Positions 1-8,626 of a stretch of DNA of 24,355 nucleotides are shown here, piece after piece. Every line of letters begins with the position of its first letter. The stretch's first letter is position 1. This stretch comes from SIG607 sp045655165. GTDB lineage: Bacteria > Bacillota > Clostridia > Oscillospirales > Acutalibacteraceae. The notes beneath the pieces were generated by a model. The model saw nothing but the letters and a program-made list of their open reading frames with translations, did no database searches and was not told the DNA's origin. Made by a program: the position numbers and the translations under genes. The stretch covers positions 1 through 24,355 of the forward strand of contig JAZOOT010000055.1 in NCBI GenBank assembly GCA_045655165.1, read 5' to 3'.

Positions 1-100
1 TGCAAAAAGGAAAGTTTGCCGAAGCCGCACCTGCGTTTGTAATAGCGTTAAAAAGGGTTGATTTGCCAACATTTGGCAAACCCACAATACCAAGTTTCAA
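1..100 (-). CDS. ychF: Ribosome-associated P-loop ATPase YchF, N-terminal fragment
   Basis: Only the first 33 codons are in the window; the gene runs off the left edge. YchF (OLA1 family) is a TRAFAC-class P-loop protein that prefers ATP and binds ribosomes. The visible part begins LKLGIVGLPNVGKST, which is the near-invariant start of the family with its Walker A loop, and continues to NFPFC, matching the family's conserved NYPFC position. The start codon is TTG (100-98), because the family begins exactly at this residue. A GGAGG sits 8 bases upstream on the minus strand, at about 108-112. It is divergent from hprK and has its own promoter. Truncation here is due to the window edge, not to damage. 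Confidence 0.93.
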   Translation of the reverse strand, partial: MKLGIVGLPNVGKSTLFNAITNAGAASANFPFC

Positions 101-135
101 AATGAAAACCTCCAATAAAAAGTCTTAACTTAACC

Positions 136-164
136 ATTATATAGTTTTTCTTTTATATTATCAA
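136..164 (-). promoter_or_regulatory. Sigma-A-type promoter for ychF
   Basis: On the minus strand a -35 box TTGATA (164-159) and a perfect -10 box TATAAT (141-136) are separated by exactly 17 bases. The start codon of ychF lies about 36 bases downstream of the -10 box, leaving room for a short leader with its GGAGG. Confidence 0.75.
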
Positions 165-182
165 GGAAAAACAAAAAAATTC

Positions 183-211
183 TTTAAAAATTTAGATAAA
201 TATAGTATAAT
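183..211 (+). promoter_or_regulatory. Probable promoter of the hprK operon
   Basis: A perfect TATAAT at 206-211 lies 17 bases after a weak -35-like TTTAAA at 183-188. The GTG of hprK is 40 bases downstream. The -35 match is poor, so this call rests mainly on the -10 box and on its position in the divergent ychF/hprK gap. Confidence 0.6.
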
Positions 212-251
212 ATAACAAGAAATATATAAAATTTTTTAAGGAGGGCTTAAA

Positions 252-1211
252 GTGACCGAATTTACATTACCTTTAAAGAAAATTATAGAAAGTTTTTCAC
301 TTACAAAAATTGTTTTTGACGGCAAGGTTGAAGAGGTTGAAATTAAAAGTTCTGAAATTAACCGCCCCGGTATTCAGTTTGCCGGCTTTTATGATTTTTT
401 TGATAATACAAGAATTCAAATTATTGGCAAAACCGAAGAGGGCTACGTTAAAAAACTTGATGACCAAGCAAAAAAAGAATGTTACGATAAATTCTTTGCT
501 TTAAAACCCGTTTTGGTTATACTTGCGCGCGGTATGAAAGCGGGAGAATATATGCAGGAAGCCGCAAAAAAATACGGCGTTCCGCTTTATTCTTGCGAAA
601 CAGGAACAAGCGAACTTGAAGCATCACTTGTTTCGTTTTTAAAACTTCATTTAGCGCCAAGAATTACACGGCACGGCGTTTTGGTTGAAGTTTACGGCGA
701 AGGTATTTTAATGCTTGGCGAAAGCGGTGTTGGTAAAAGTGAAACCGCAATTGAACTTATTAAGCGCGGCCACCGTTTAATTGCCGATGATGCGGTTGAA
801 ATTAGAAAGGTTTCAAGTAAATCGCTTGTTGGTTCAGCGCCCGAAAATATCCGCCATTTTATTGAACTTCGCGGTATTGGTATTATTAACGCAAGCCGTA
901 TTTTTGGTGTTGGCGCAGTTAAACTTACCGAAAAAATTGATATGGTTTTAAATATTGAACAGTGGGATACCAATAAGGTTTACGACAGAATGGGTTTAGA
1001 AGAACAAAAAACCGAAATTTTGGGCATTGAAGTCCCAAGCGTTACAATTCCTGTTCGTCCCGGCAGAAACCTTGCGGTAATTATTGAAGTAGCGGCAATG
1101 AACAACCGCCAAAAGAAACTTGGTTACAATGCCGCACAAGATTTGCTTGGTAAACTTGGTATGTTAAACGAAGAAGAACCTGCCGATAAACCGGTAGACC
1201 CTTATGAATAA
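252..1211 (+). CDS. hprK: HPr kinase/phosphorylase
   Basis: HprK phosphorylates Ser46 of the phosphotransferase carrier HPr with ATP or pyrophosphate and also reverses this, which sets carbon catabolite repression through CcpA in Firmicutes. At 319 residues it has normal family length. An N-terminal DRTGG-like domain covers about residues 1-130. The catalytic C-terminal domain carries His141, the Walker A loop GESGVGKS (156-163), the acidic ADD at 178-180, the signature RGIGIINASRIFGVGAVK (207-224) and the conserved RPGRN segment near 269-273. The GTG start has AAGGAGGG (238-245) six bases upstream. It is the first gene of a six-gene operon and overlaps the unused upstream start of the glucokinase frame by a few bases. 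Confidence 0.97.
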   Translation: MTEFTLPLKKIIESFSLTKIVFDGKVEEVEIKSSEINRPGIQFAGFYDFFDNTRIQIIGKTEEGYVKKLDDQAKKECYDKFFALKPVLVILARGMKAGEYMQEAAKKYGVPLYSCETGTSELEASLVSFLKLHLAPRITRHGVLVEVYGEGILMLGESGVGKSETAIELIKRGHRLIADDAVEIRKVSSKSLVGSAPENIRHFIELRGIGIINASRIFGVGAVKLTEKIDMVLNIEQWDTNKVYDRMGLEEQKTEILGIEVPSVTIPVRPGRNLAVIIEVAAMNNRQKKLGYNAAQDLLGKLGMLNEEEPADKPVDPYE

Positions 1212-1221
1212 GGTGAAATTT

Positions 1222-2181
1222 ATGAAATACTATTTGGGCATAGATTTAGGCGGCACTAATATTGCGGTTGGCGTTGTAGACGAAAACTTTAATATTGTTG
1301 GCAGGGCAAACCGCAAAACCGCAGTTCCAAGAAGTGCCGACAGTATTGCCGACGATATGGCGGGCGCTTGTTTTGATGCTGTTAAAGATGCAGGAATTGA
1401 AATTAGCAATATTACCGCTTGCGGTATTGGTGCGCCGGGCGCAGTTGATACTGAAAAAGGCGAAGTTGCTGTTTCTGAAAACCTTGGCTTTAGCCATACT
1501 CCGCTTGTAAAAATGTTAAAAGAACGCATGGGCAAAGAGTTTTATATTGAAAACGATGCCAACGCCGCCGCATACGGCGAATTTTTGGCAGGCGCAGGCA
1601 AAGGCACAAAAAACTTTATTGCAATAACTCTTGGTACGGGTATTGGCGGCGGAATTATTGCCGACGGCAAAATTTTTACCGGCGGTAATTTTGGCGGTGC
1701 CGAACTTGGCCATATTGTTATTTGTACAGACGGAAATTACTGTAACTGCGGCCGCCACGGTTGTTTTGAATCATACGCTTCGGCAACTGCGCTTATAAAA
1801 AGCACGAAAGAGGCAATGCAAAATAATAAAGACAGTTTAATGTGGTCTCTTTGTTACGGAGATATAGAAAAAGTAAACGGTAAAACTCCGTTTGATGCTG
1901 CTGAAAAAGGCGATGTTGCCGCACAAAAAGTAATTAAAAATTATGTAAAATATCTTGCTTCGGGTGTTACAAGTATAATAAATATTTTTCAGCCCGAAGT
2001 GCTGTGCATTGGCGGTGGCGTTTCGGCGCAAAAAGAAAACCTTATAAAACCCGTAAGGGATATTGTTTATGACGAAAACTACACAAGAAACGTGCTTCCC
2101 AACCCAAAAATTACTGTAGCGGAACTGGGTAACGATGCTGGCATTATTGGCGCGGCAATGCTTTATAAACTTTACGAATAA
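1222..2181 (+). CDS. glcK: ROK-family glucokinase
   Basis: A sugar kinase of the ROK family, most likely ATP-dependent glucokinase. Residues 8-13 form the phosphate-binding DLGGTN. END at 110-112 supplies the catalytic aspartate (Asp112). ELGH (161-164) together with the cysteines of CNCGRHGC (174-181) forms the structural zinc site typical of ROK proteins. There is no N-terminal helix-turn-helix, so it is an enzyme and not a NagC/XylR-type repressor. The reading frame is open from 1204, but ATG 1222 is chosen because AAGGTG (1210-1215) lies six bases before it and the family starts at this MKYYLGID. The 319-residue length is normal. It sits directly behind hprK, which places glucose phosphorylation beside the catabolite sensor. 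Exact sugar specificity cannot be read from sequence. Confidence 0.93.
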   Translation: MKYYLGIDLGGTNIAVGVVDENFNIVGRANRKTAVPRSADSIADDMAGACFDAVKDAGIEISNITACGIGAPGAVDTEKGEVAVSENLGFSHTPLVKMLKERMGKEFYIENDANAAAYGEFLAGAGKGTKNFIAITLGTGIGGGIIADGKIFTGGNFGGAELGHIVICTDGNYCNCGRHGCFESYASATALIKSTKEAMQNNKDSLMWSLCYGDIEKVNGKTPFDAAEKGDVAAQKVIKNYVKYLASGVTSIINIFQPEVLCIGGGVSAQKENLIKPVRDIVYDENYTRNVLPNPKITVAELGNDAGIIGAAMLYKLYE

Positions 2182-2193
2182 GGAGTGCTTTGC

Positions 2194-3096
2194 TTGTTTG
2201 CACAAATAAAAAATTATTGCAAAGAAAATAACATAATTTGTAAAGAAAACGAACCAATGTGTGAACACACAACATTTCGTATTGGCGGTAATGCCGATTT
2301 GTTTGTGTGTGTAAAAAATAAAAAGCAACTAAAAGAAGTGCTTGAAATAACAAAAAGTCAAAATATTCCTTTATTTGTGTTAGGGCTTGGCAGTAACTTG
2401 CTTGTTAGTGATAAGGGTATTGAGGGTGTTGTTGTTTCACTTGAAGAAATGAAAACGGTTAAAAAAGAAAACAGCACCGTAATTGCCGAAGCAGGCGCAC
2501 ATCTTTCAAAAGTTTGTACCTTTGCCCAGTTAAACTCTTTGGGCGGTTTAGAATTTGCCTTTGGAATACCTGGTAGTGTTGGCGGTGCGCTTTATATGAA
2601 CGCGGGCGCATACGGCGGCGAAATGAAAGATGTTGTATTAAATGCCGAATGTATAAACGAAAACGGCGAATTTATTACGCTTACTAATAAAGAAATGAAA
2701 CTTGGCTACCGCACAAGCACATTTAAACAAAATGGGTGCATAATTGTAAGCGTTACCTTTGCACTTAAAAATAAAGACGGCAAACAAATAATGGCGGAAA
2801 TGGAAGATTACGCTTCGCGCCGACGTGATAAACAACCGCTTGAATACCCAAGCGCAGGCAGTACCTTTAAACGCCCAACAGGTTATTTCGCGGGCGCCCT
2901 TATTGAACAAAACGGTTTAAAGGGCTTTACTGTGGGCGGTGCACAGGTTAGCGAAAAACACGCTGGATTTGTTATAAATAAAGGCGGCGCCACCGCGCAT
3001 GATGTTAAAGAACTAATAAACCAAGTAGCAGAAAAAGTATATAAAAACAACGGGGTTAATTTAGAACCCGAAGTAATTTTTGTTGGAAGAGAGTAA
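2194..3096 (+). CDS. murB: UDP-N-acetylenolpyruvoylglucosamine reductase
   Basis: MurB is a cytosolic flavoenzyme that uses NADPH to reduce UDP-GlcNAc-enolpyruvate to UDP-MurNAc, the second committed step of peptidoglycan synthesis. The FAD-binding domain includes TTFRIGG (26-32) and GLGSNLL (64-70). YRTSTF (172-177), the catalytic serine in AGSTFK (Ser223) and the C-terminal LEPEV glutamate (Glu292) are all present. The PSAGSTF arrangement and 300-residue length fit a type II MurB. The start is TTG 2194: AAGGAG (2180-2185) is eight bases upstream, whereas an in-frame GTG at 2185 overlaps that site and cannot use it. It follows glcK by 12 bases and precedes whiA by 3 bases. Confidence 0.95.
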   Translation: MFAQIKNYCKENNIICKENEPMCEHTTFRIGGNADLFVCVKNKKQLKEVLEITKSQNIPLFVLGLGSNLLVSDKGIEGVVVSLEEMKTVKKENSTVIAEAGAHLSKVCTFAQLNSLGGLEFAFGIPGSVGGALYMNAGAYGGEMKDVVLNAECINENGEFITLTNKEMKLGYRTSTFKQNGCIIVSVTFALKNKDGKQIMAEMEDYASRRRDKQPLEYPSAGSTFKRPTGYFAGALIEQNGLKGFTVGGAQVSEKHAGFVINKGGATAHDVKELINQVAEKVYKNNGVNLEPEVIFVGRE

Positions 3097-3099
3097 ATT

Positions 3100-4008
3100 A
3101 TGTCCTTTTGCACCGAAGTAAAAACTGAACTATCTAACATATCGGCAAACGACTGTTGTTCAGTTGCCTGTTGCTACGGTATGTTGCTTTTTGGCAGAAA
3201 TTTTTCTTACAAAGAAATTCTTTACCGCAGCGAAAACGAATTTGTTGCAAAGTTTTACGCAAAGGCACTTAAAAAGCATTTTGCAATACTGCCGTCACAA
3301 AAGGTAGGCGGTCAAAAGGTTAAAAACTACAGCGTTTACATAAAAGAAGAAAACCTTTGCAAAATGGTAATGGAAGCATTTGGCTATAAACATGGCGACC
3401 GCCTTTATATAAACGGCGACGTTTTTAAAAAAGAATGTTGTTTTGGCGCATTTGTGCGCGGTGTATTTTTGGTTTGCGGTCAAATGAGCGACCCTTATAA
3501 AAACTACCACGTTGAGTTTGTTATAAGGGATTTATCTTTAGCGCTTGAATTTTACCATTTGCTAACAGAATACGGTCTTTCGCCAAGAAGAAGTATGCGA
3601 AGAAACAGTATGGTAATTTATTTTAACCAAAGCGAAACAATTGAAGAAATTTTAACCTTAATGGGTGCTACCGGTAAGGTTTTTGAAGTAATTGACGTTC
3701 AAATTGCCAAAACAATAAGGAACAAAGAAAACCGAAAACAAAACCTTGATATAGGAAACATAGATAAGCAGGTAGAAGCATCTATCGCGCAAAGAAAAGC
3801 AATAGAATATTTAATTAAAAACGGGTTCTTTGAGGGGCTTGACGATGGCTTAAAGGCATCGGCAAATTTACGGATTAGTTATCCAAACGCGTCCCTTAGT
3901 GAACTTTGTAAATTAAGCGAAGAAGCATTAACCCGTTCGGGTTTAAACCATCGGCTTAAAAAAATAATGGAAATAGCAAAACAAAAAAAGGAAGAAAAAG
4001 GTAAATAA
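3100..4008 (+). CDS. whiA: DNA-binding protein WhiA
   Basis: WhiA is conserved across Gram-positive bacteria. It controls sporulation-linked division in Streptomyces and affects division and chromosome segregation in Bacillus. At 302 residues it has the usual size. The N-terminal two thirds form the degenerate LAGLIDADG homing-endonuclease-like fold, recognisable from CSFCTEVK-like opening residues, GAFVRGVFLVCG near residues 115-126 and the LEFYHLL segment. The C-terminal WhiA-type helix-turn-helix covers roughly residues 215-290, ending in the conserved LRISYPNASLSELC and SGLNHRLKK segments. ATG 3100 follows a purine-rich GGAAGAGAG. The usual clostridial neighbours rapZ and glmR (yvcK) are absent upstream. 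Confidence 0.95.
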   Translation: MSFCTEVKTELSNISANDCCSVACCYGMLLFGRNFSYKEILYRSENEFVAKFYAKALKKHFAILPSQKVGGQKVKNYSVYIKEENLCKMVMEAFGYKHGDRLYINGDVFKKECCFGAFVRGVFLVCGQMSDPYKNYHVEFVIRDLSLALEFYHLLTEYGLSPRRSMRRNSMVIYFNQSETIEEILTLMGATGKVFEVIDVQIAKTIRNKENRKQNLDIGNIDKQVEASIAQRKAIEYLIKNGFFEGLDDGLKASANLRISYPNASLSELCKLSEEALTRSGLNHRLKKIMEIAKQKKEEKGK

Positions 4009-4009
4009 A

Positions 4010-7000
4010 ATGGCCAATTTTGTTCATTTGCATTTGCATACCGAATACAGTTTGCTGGACGGCTGCTGCCGTATCGGTGAACTTTTTGATGCAGTTAAGC
4101 AAAATGGACAAGACACAGTTGCCATAACCGACCACGGCGTTATGTACGGCGCGGTAAACTTTTATAAAGCCGCAAAACGCGCGGGTGTAAAACCAATTAT
4201 TGGCTGCGAAGTTTACGTTGCGCCAAACAGCCGTTTTGATAAAGAACGTGTAAACGATTTAGCATATAACCACCTTGTTTTGCTTTGCAAAAACGAAACA
4301 GGATACAAAAATTTAATTAAACTTGTGTCTAAGGGCTTTACCGAGGGCTTTTATTCAAAACCAAGGGTAGACAAAGAACTTTTAGAACAGTACAGCGAAG
4401 GTCTTATTGCGCTTTCGGGTTGCTTGGCGGGTTCTGTTGCAAGGGCGCTTTTGGCGGGTGACTACCAAAAGGCAAAAGAAGAAGCACTTTGGTATAACTC
4501 TGTCTTTGGCAAGGAAAATTATTACCTTGAAATTCAAAACCATTTTTACGAAGAACAACAGCGCATAAACCCGTTTTTAATTAAACTTTCGCGCGAAACG
4601 GGTATTCCGATTGTTGCCACAAACGACGTTCATTATATTAAAAAAGAAGACGCAAAGGTACAAAAGGTGTTAATTTGTTTGCAAACGGGCAAAAAATTAA
4701 CCGACGATAATCCGCTTTCGTTTGATACCGATGAGTTTTATTTAAAAAGCGGCGAAGAAATGGCGGCTGTTTTTTACAATTTGCCCGAAGCCCTTGAAAA
4801 CACCGTAAAAATTGCAGAAAGGTGCAATTACGATTTTGAATTCGGCAACATAAAACTGCCCGAATTTGATATAGGCGAACAAGACCACGGAGAATATTTT
4901 ACCCAAAAATGTTACCAAGGATTTAAGCGTATTTACGGTGAAAATGCGCCAGAGGGCGCAAAAGAACGATTAGATTACGAAATTAGCGTAATTAAAAAAA
5001 TGGGTTACGTTGATTACTATTTAATTGTGTGGGATTTTGTGCGCTATGCCAAAGAAAATGGCATACCGGTTGGCCCCGGCAGGGGTTCGGGCGCGGGCAG
5101 TTTGGCGGCATACTGTATGGGTATAACAGGTATTGACCCGCTTAAATATAACCTGCTTTTTGAAAGGTTTTTAAACCCCGAACGCGTTTCAATGCCCGAC
5201 TTTGATATTGATTTTTGCTATGTAAACCGCCAAAAGGTAATTGATTACGTTGTGGATAAATACGGTACCGACCGTGTTGCCCAAATTGTAACCTTTGGCA
5301 CCCTTGCGGCAAGAAATGCGGTAAGGGACGTTGGCAGGGTAATGGATTTCCCGTATAACCTTTGCGATAAAGTTGCAAAGGCAATCCCGCGTGAATACCA
5401 TAACGATTTAGCGGGTGCGCTTAATAACGCAAAAGACTTTAAAACCCTTTACGAAACTGATAACAACGTTAAACAGCTTGTTGATATGGCGCTTAAGGTT
5501 GTGGGTATGCCTCGCCACGCTTCAACCCACGCGGCAGGTGTTGTAATTTCGGCAGGTCCTGTGTCTAATTACGTTCCGCTTTCTAAAAACGATGAAGCGG
5601 TTGTAACGCAGTACACAATGACCGCGCTTGATGAACTTGGCCTTTTAAAAATGGACTTTTTGGGGCTTAGAAACTTAACGGTTATTGATGATACCGTTAA
5701 GGAAATAAGAAAAGAATTACCCGATTTTGATATAAACTGTATACCCGAAAACGATAAAGATACCTTAAAAATGCTTGGCGATGGGCACAGTATGGGCGTG
5801 TTCCAACTTGAAAGCGCGGGTATGGTTAAAGTGTTAAAGCAATTTAAACCCGAAAATTTAGAAGACATAATTGCAATTTTATCGCTTTACCGACCGGGGC
5901 CAATGGATTCAATTCCAAAATATATTCATAACCGTTACCACCCACAAGATGTTAAATATGATTCACCCATATTAAAAGAAATTTTAGAAATAACCTACGG
6001 TTGTATTGTATATCAAGAACAGGTTATGCAAATTTGCCGTGCGCTTGCGGGGTATTCTTTGGGCAGAGCCGATATTGTGCGACGCGCTATGTCTAAAAAG
6101 AAAAACGATGTAATGCAAGCAGAACGAAAAGCATTTGTTTACGGTGAAAAGGATAAAGACGGCAACATAATTTGCTGCGGCGCAATGGCAAACGGGGTAG
6201 ATGAAAAAACGGCGCATAAAATTTTTGATGATATGGCCGATTTTAGCGCCTACGCATTTAATAAATCGCACGCGGCGGCTTATGGCTATATTGCTTATCA
6301 AACTGCATATTTAAAATGCCATTATCCTGTTTGTTATATGGCATCATTATTAAAAAGTCTTACCGATTCGCCCGATAAAATTGTTGAATACACTGCCGAA
6401 TGTAAGCGAATGGGCATTAAAATTTTACCGCCAAACGTCAATAGCAGCCAAACCGATATTACGGCGGTTGGCGAAAACATTGTTTTAGGGCTTTTGGCAA
6501 TTAAAAATTTGGGCAAAGCGGTTTGTCAGCGTATTATAAACGAGCGAAATGCAAACGGCAAATACACCGATTTTGTTGATTTTGTTTTGCGTAATTCTTC
6601 GCGTGAGTTTAACCGCCGTGCGCTTGAGGGCTTAATAAAAAGCGGTGCGCTTGATATGCTTGGCAGTAACCGCCGCGAAATGCTTTTTAACAGCGAAAAT
6701 ATTTTAGAAATTGCCGAAAACCGCCGCCGTTTTACTGCGGGCGGTCAAATGGAACTTTTTGGCGATGAAGAGGATACAAGCATAAAACTGGTAAGCGTAG
6801 AAGATTTTTCTGTTGCCGAACGACTTGCTGCTGAAAAAGAGGTTACGGGGCTTTATTTAAGCGGTCACCCCTTAAACGAATACACAGATTATGCTAAATT
6901 TATTAAGGCAACACCGCTTAAAAAGGTGAACGAAGACACCGTGCAAGACGGCGCAAAAATAACGGCGGTTTGTATGGTAAGTGCGCTAACGCAAAGGCAA

Positions 7001-7462
7001 CTTAAAAGCGGTCAGGTTATGTCTAATTTAACACTGGAAGATACTTCAGCCAGTGTTCCTGCGGTTTGCTTTTCGGCTGTGTTTGAGCGAAACCGCCATT
7101 TGTTAACCGTTGGCAACATTATTAAAATGACCGCGCGTGTTTCTTTGCGTGAAGAAAACAGAGCAGAGCTAATGCTTGATAGTTGCGAAGCACTGCCCGA
7201 ATTTGCAAAGGGCTTTGTGCTAACAAAAACAAAAAAGCAAACTTTGTATTTAAAGGTAACCGACATAAACGGCGCAAAAACCGAACAAGCTAAAGAAATT
7301 CTTAAAAATTACAAAGGCAGAACACCTGTGTATTTTTACGATTCAACAAGCCAAAAGAAATACTGCGCAAACGAAACACTTTGGGTAGATATTTGCCAAG
7401 AATTGTTAAGTGACCTTGCCAAATTATTGGGCGAAGAAAATGTTAAAGCTGTTAGTAAATAA
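4010..7462 (+). CDS. dnaE: DNA polymerase III subunit alpha, DnaE type
   Basis: A replicative C-family polymerase catalytic subunit of 1150 residues, full length for DnaE. The order of parts is: an N-terminal PHP domain opening with HLHTEYSLLDG; the palm with PGRGSGAGSL and catalytic aspartates Asp397 and Asp399 in MPDFDIDF, plus Asp549 in MDFLGLRNLT; fingers and the helix-hairpin-helix region around 780-890; a sliding-clamp binding pentapeptide QMELF at 913-917; and an OB-fold domain at about 990-1060. There is no inserted exonuclease domain, which separates it from PolC. ATG 4010 has AAAGGT upstream and follows whiA by one base. In Firmicutes DnaE usually works beside PolC, which is not in this window. 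Confidence 0.97.
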   Translation: MANFVHLHLHTEYSLLDGCCRIGELFDAVKQNGQDTVAITDHGVMYGAVNFYKAAKRAGVKPIIGCEVYVAPNSRFDKERVNDLAYNHLVLLCKNETGYKNLIKLVSKGFTEGFYSKPRVDKELLEQYSEGLIALSGCLAGSVARALLAGDYQKAKEEALWYNSVFGKENYYLEIQNHFYEEQQRINPFLIKLSRETGIPIVATNDVHYIKKEDAKVQKVLICLQTGKKLTDDNPLSFDTDEFYLKSGEEMAAVFYNLPEALENTVKIAERCNYDFEFGNIKLPEFDIGEQDHGEYFTQKCYQGFKRIYGENAPEGAKERLDYEISVIKKMGYVDYYLIVWDFVRYAKENGIPVGPGRGSGAGSLAAYCMGITGIDPLKYNLLFERFLNPERVSMPDFDIDFCYVNRQKVIDYVVDKYGTDRVAQIVTFGTLAARNAVRDVGRVMDFPYNLCDKVAKAIPREYHNDLAGALNNAKDFKTLYETDNNVKQLVDMALKVVGMPRHASTHAAGVVISAGPVSNYVPLSKNDEAVVTQYTMTALDELGLLKMDFLGLRNLTVIDDTVKEIRKELPDFDINCIPENDKDTLKMLGDGHSMGVFQLESAGMVKVLKQFKPENLEDIIAILSLYRPGPMDSIPKYIHNRYHPQDVKYDSPILKEILEITYGCIVYQEQVMQICRALAGYSLGRADIVRRAMSKKKNDVMQAERKAFVYGEKDKDGNIICCGAMANGVDEKTAHKIFDDMADFSAYAFNKSHAAAYGYIAYQTAYLKCHYPVCYMASLLKSLTDSPDKIVEYTAECKRMGIKILPPNVNSSQTDITAVGENIVLGLLAIKNLGKAVCQRIINERNANGKYTDFVDFVLRNSSREFNRRALEGLIKSGALDMLGSNRREMLFNSENILEIAENRRRFTAGGQMELFGDEEDTSIKLVSVEDFSVAERLAAEKEVTGLYLSGHPLNEYTDYAKFIKATPLKKVNEDTVQDGAKITAVCMVSALTQRQLKSGQVMSNLTLEDTSASVPAVCFSAVFERNRHLLTVGNIIKMTARVSLREENRAELMLDSCEALPEFAKGFVLTKTKKQTLYLKVTDINGAKTEQAKEILKNYKGRTPVYFYDSTSQKKYCANETLWVDICQELLSDLAKLLGEENVKAVSK

Positions 7463-7479
7463 AGAAAGGAGACGGTTAA

Positions 7480-8610
7480 ATGAAACGCTATAAAATTGCA
7501 GGGCTTTATGTTGATATGGACGTTAAATATAACCGTCTTTTAACACAGGGCAAACCTTATGAAGTGGAAAACGACGGCACGCCGCCTGATATGTCTTTTA
7601 CTTTAAGCGAAAAGGTTATGGAAAAGGCAAGGGTTAAGTTTAGCAATTTAACCGATGAAGAAATAGAGTATATTCTTTACGGCTTTTTGTTTAGCGACGG
7701 TTTGCTTGATTATTCAGGAATAATGATTCACGCTTCGGCTGTTGGGCTTGGCGGTTATGCTTACCTTTTTTCTGCCGATTCGGGTGTTGGCAAATCAACC
7801 CACACTTCGTTTTATTTAGAACTTTTCAAAGAAAAAGCGGTAATAATTAACGATGATAAGCCGGTTTTAAGAAAAATTGGCAATAAAATTTTTGTTTACG
7901 GCACACCCTTTAGCGGTAAGCACGATTTAAGCAAAAATGCCGCGTATGAACTTGGCGGAATTTGCTTTCTTTTACGTGGGGAAGAAAACGTTATTGAAAA
8001 AATAACCCCCGCCGAAGCAATTGGCTATATTTATAAGCAAACCCAAAGCGGAATAGAAAAAGATAGGGTTGAAAAACGCCTTGCCGCGCTTGATTTTGTG
8101 TTAAGCGAAAGTCTGCTTTATAAAATGAAGTGTATTAACCATATTTCTGCCGCCGAAGTGTCATACAGCGCAATGAAACGGTCAATTCCCGTTTATTTAG
8201 ATGAACTTTCCGATTTAATGCTAAGTGAACTTGAAAACGGCAAAAAAGTAAAGTTTTGCACAAAGGGCGGAAGTATGGCACCGCTTTTAATAAGCGGGCG
8301 TGACAGCGTGGTGCTAAAAAAAGCAAAAGAATTTAAAAAGAACGATGTTGTGCTTTTTAAAAATAACGAGTGTAAATATATTTTGCATCGCATCAAAATA
8401 ATAAACGGCGAACAAATAATAACAAAGGGCGATGCAGTGCCTGAATGTGATGCGCCAATAAATAAAGAAAATATAATAGCCAAAGCAGTGGCTTTTGTAC
8501 GTAAAGGCAAAGAAATTAAAACAACTTCACTTTGGTATACTCTTTATTTATTTGCCTACACAACAAAACTTGGCAAAATAATATTAAAAATAAAACGGAA
8601 CTTTTTTTAA
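7480..8610 (+). CDS. Fusion of HPr-kinase-like P-loop domain and S24/S26 peptidase-like domain
   Basis: Two domains are visible in 376 residues. Residues 80-160 carry a kinase core of the HprK/PEPCK fold: a Walker A loop ADSGVGKST (99-107), the acidic NDD (124-126) and GTPFSGKHDLS (141-151). These are features of the HPr-kinase-like proteins often found in clostridial PqqD/S26-peptidase clusters. Residues about 245-345 resemble an S26B-type serine peptidase: GGSMAP with Ser265, then ILHRI with His303 and TKGDA with Asp318, which would give a Ser/His rather than a Ser/Lys dyad. No membrane anchor precedes this domain. The C-terminus (349-376) is hydrophobic and basic. Start ATG 7480 has AAAGGAGA upstream. 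It is last in the hprK-dnaE operon. Its substrate is unknown. Homologous HprK-like kinases in some lasso-peptide clusters phosphorylate precursor peptides, but no precursor is seen here. Confidence 0.8.
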   Translation: MKRYKIAGLYVDMDVKYNRLLTQGKPYEVENDGTPPDMSFTLSEKVMEKARVKFSNLTDEEIEYILYGFLFSDGLLDYSGIMIHASAVGLGGYAYLFSADSGVGKSTHTSFYLELFKEKAVIINDDKPVLRKIGNKIFVYGTPFSGKHDLSKNAAYELGGICFLLRGEENVIEKITPAEAIGYIYKQTQSGIEKDRVEKRLAALDFVLSESLLYKMKCINHISAAEVSYSAMKRSIPVYLDELSDLMLSELENGKKVKFCTKGGSMAPLLISGRDSVVLKKAKEFKKNDVVLFKNNECKYILHRIKIINGEQIITKGDAVPECDAPINKENIIAKAVAFVRKGKEIKTTSLWYTLYLFAYTTKLGKIILKIKRNFF

Positions 8611-8626
8611 AAGTTCCGTTTTTTAT
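8592..8626 (+). terminator. Intrinsic terminator of the hprK operon
   Basis: Arms at 8592-8605 and 8609-8622 (core ACGGAACTTTT / AAAAGTTCCGT) pair perfectly around a three-base TTT loop and run into a T stretch. The hairpin contains the stop codon of the preceding gene (8608-8610), so the terminator is folded into the end of the coding sequence. Confidence 0.9.

Noticed and set aside
692..973. Minus-strand open frame inside hprK
   Set aside because: It is opposite the conserved P-loop region of hprK, has no ribosome binding site and its translation is low-complexity Ser/Ile/Pro-rich without family features. It is a shadow of the real gene.
1837..2328. 163-residue minus-strand frame over glcK and murB
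   Set aside because: It crosses two strongly supported plus-strand genes and their junction, and has no start signal. Its Phe/Tyr/Cys-rich translation is typical of an antisense shadow.
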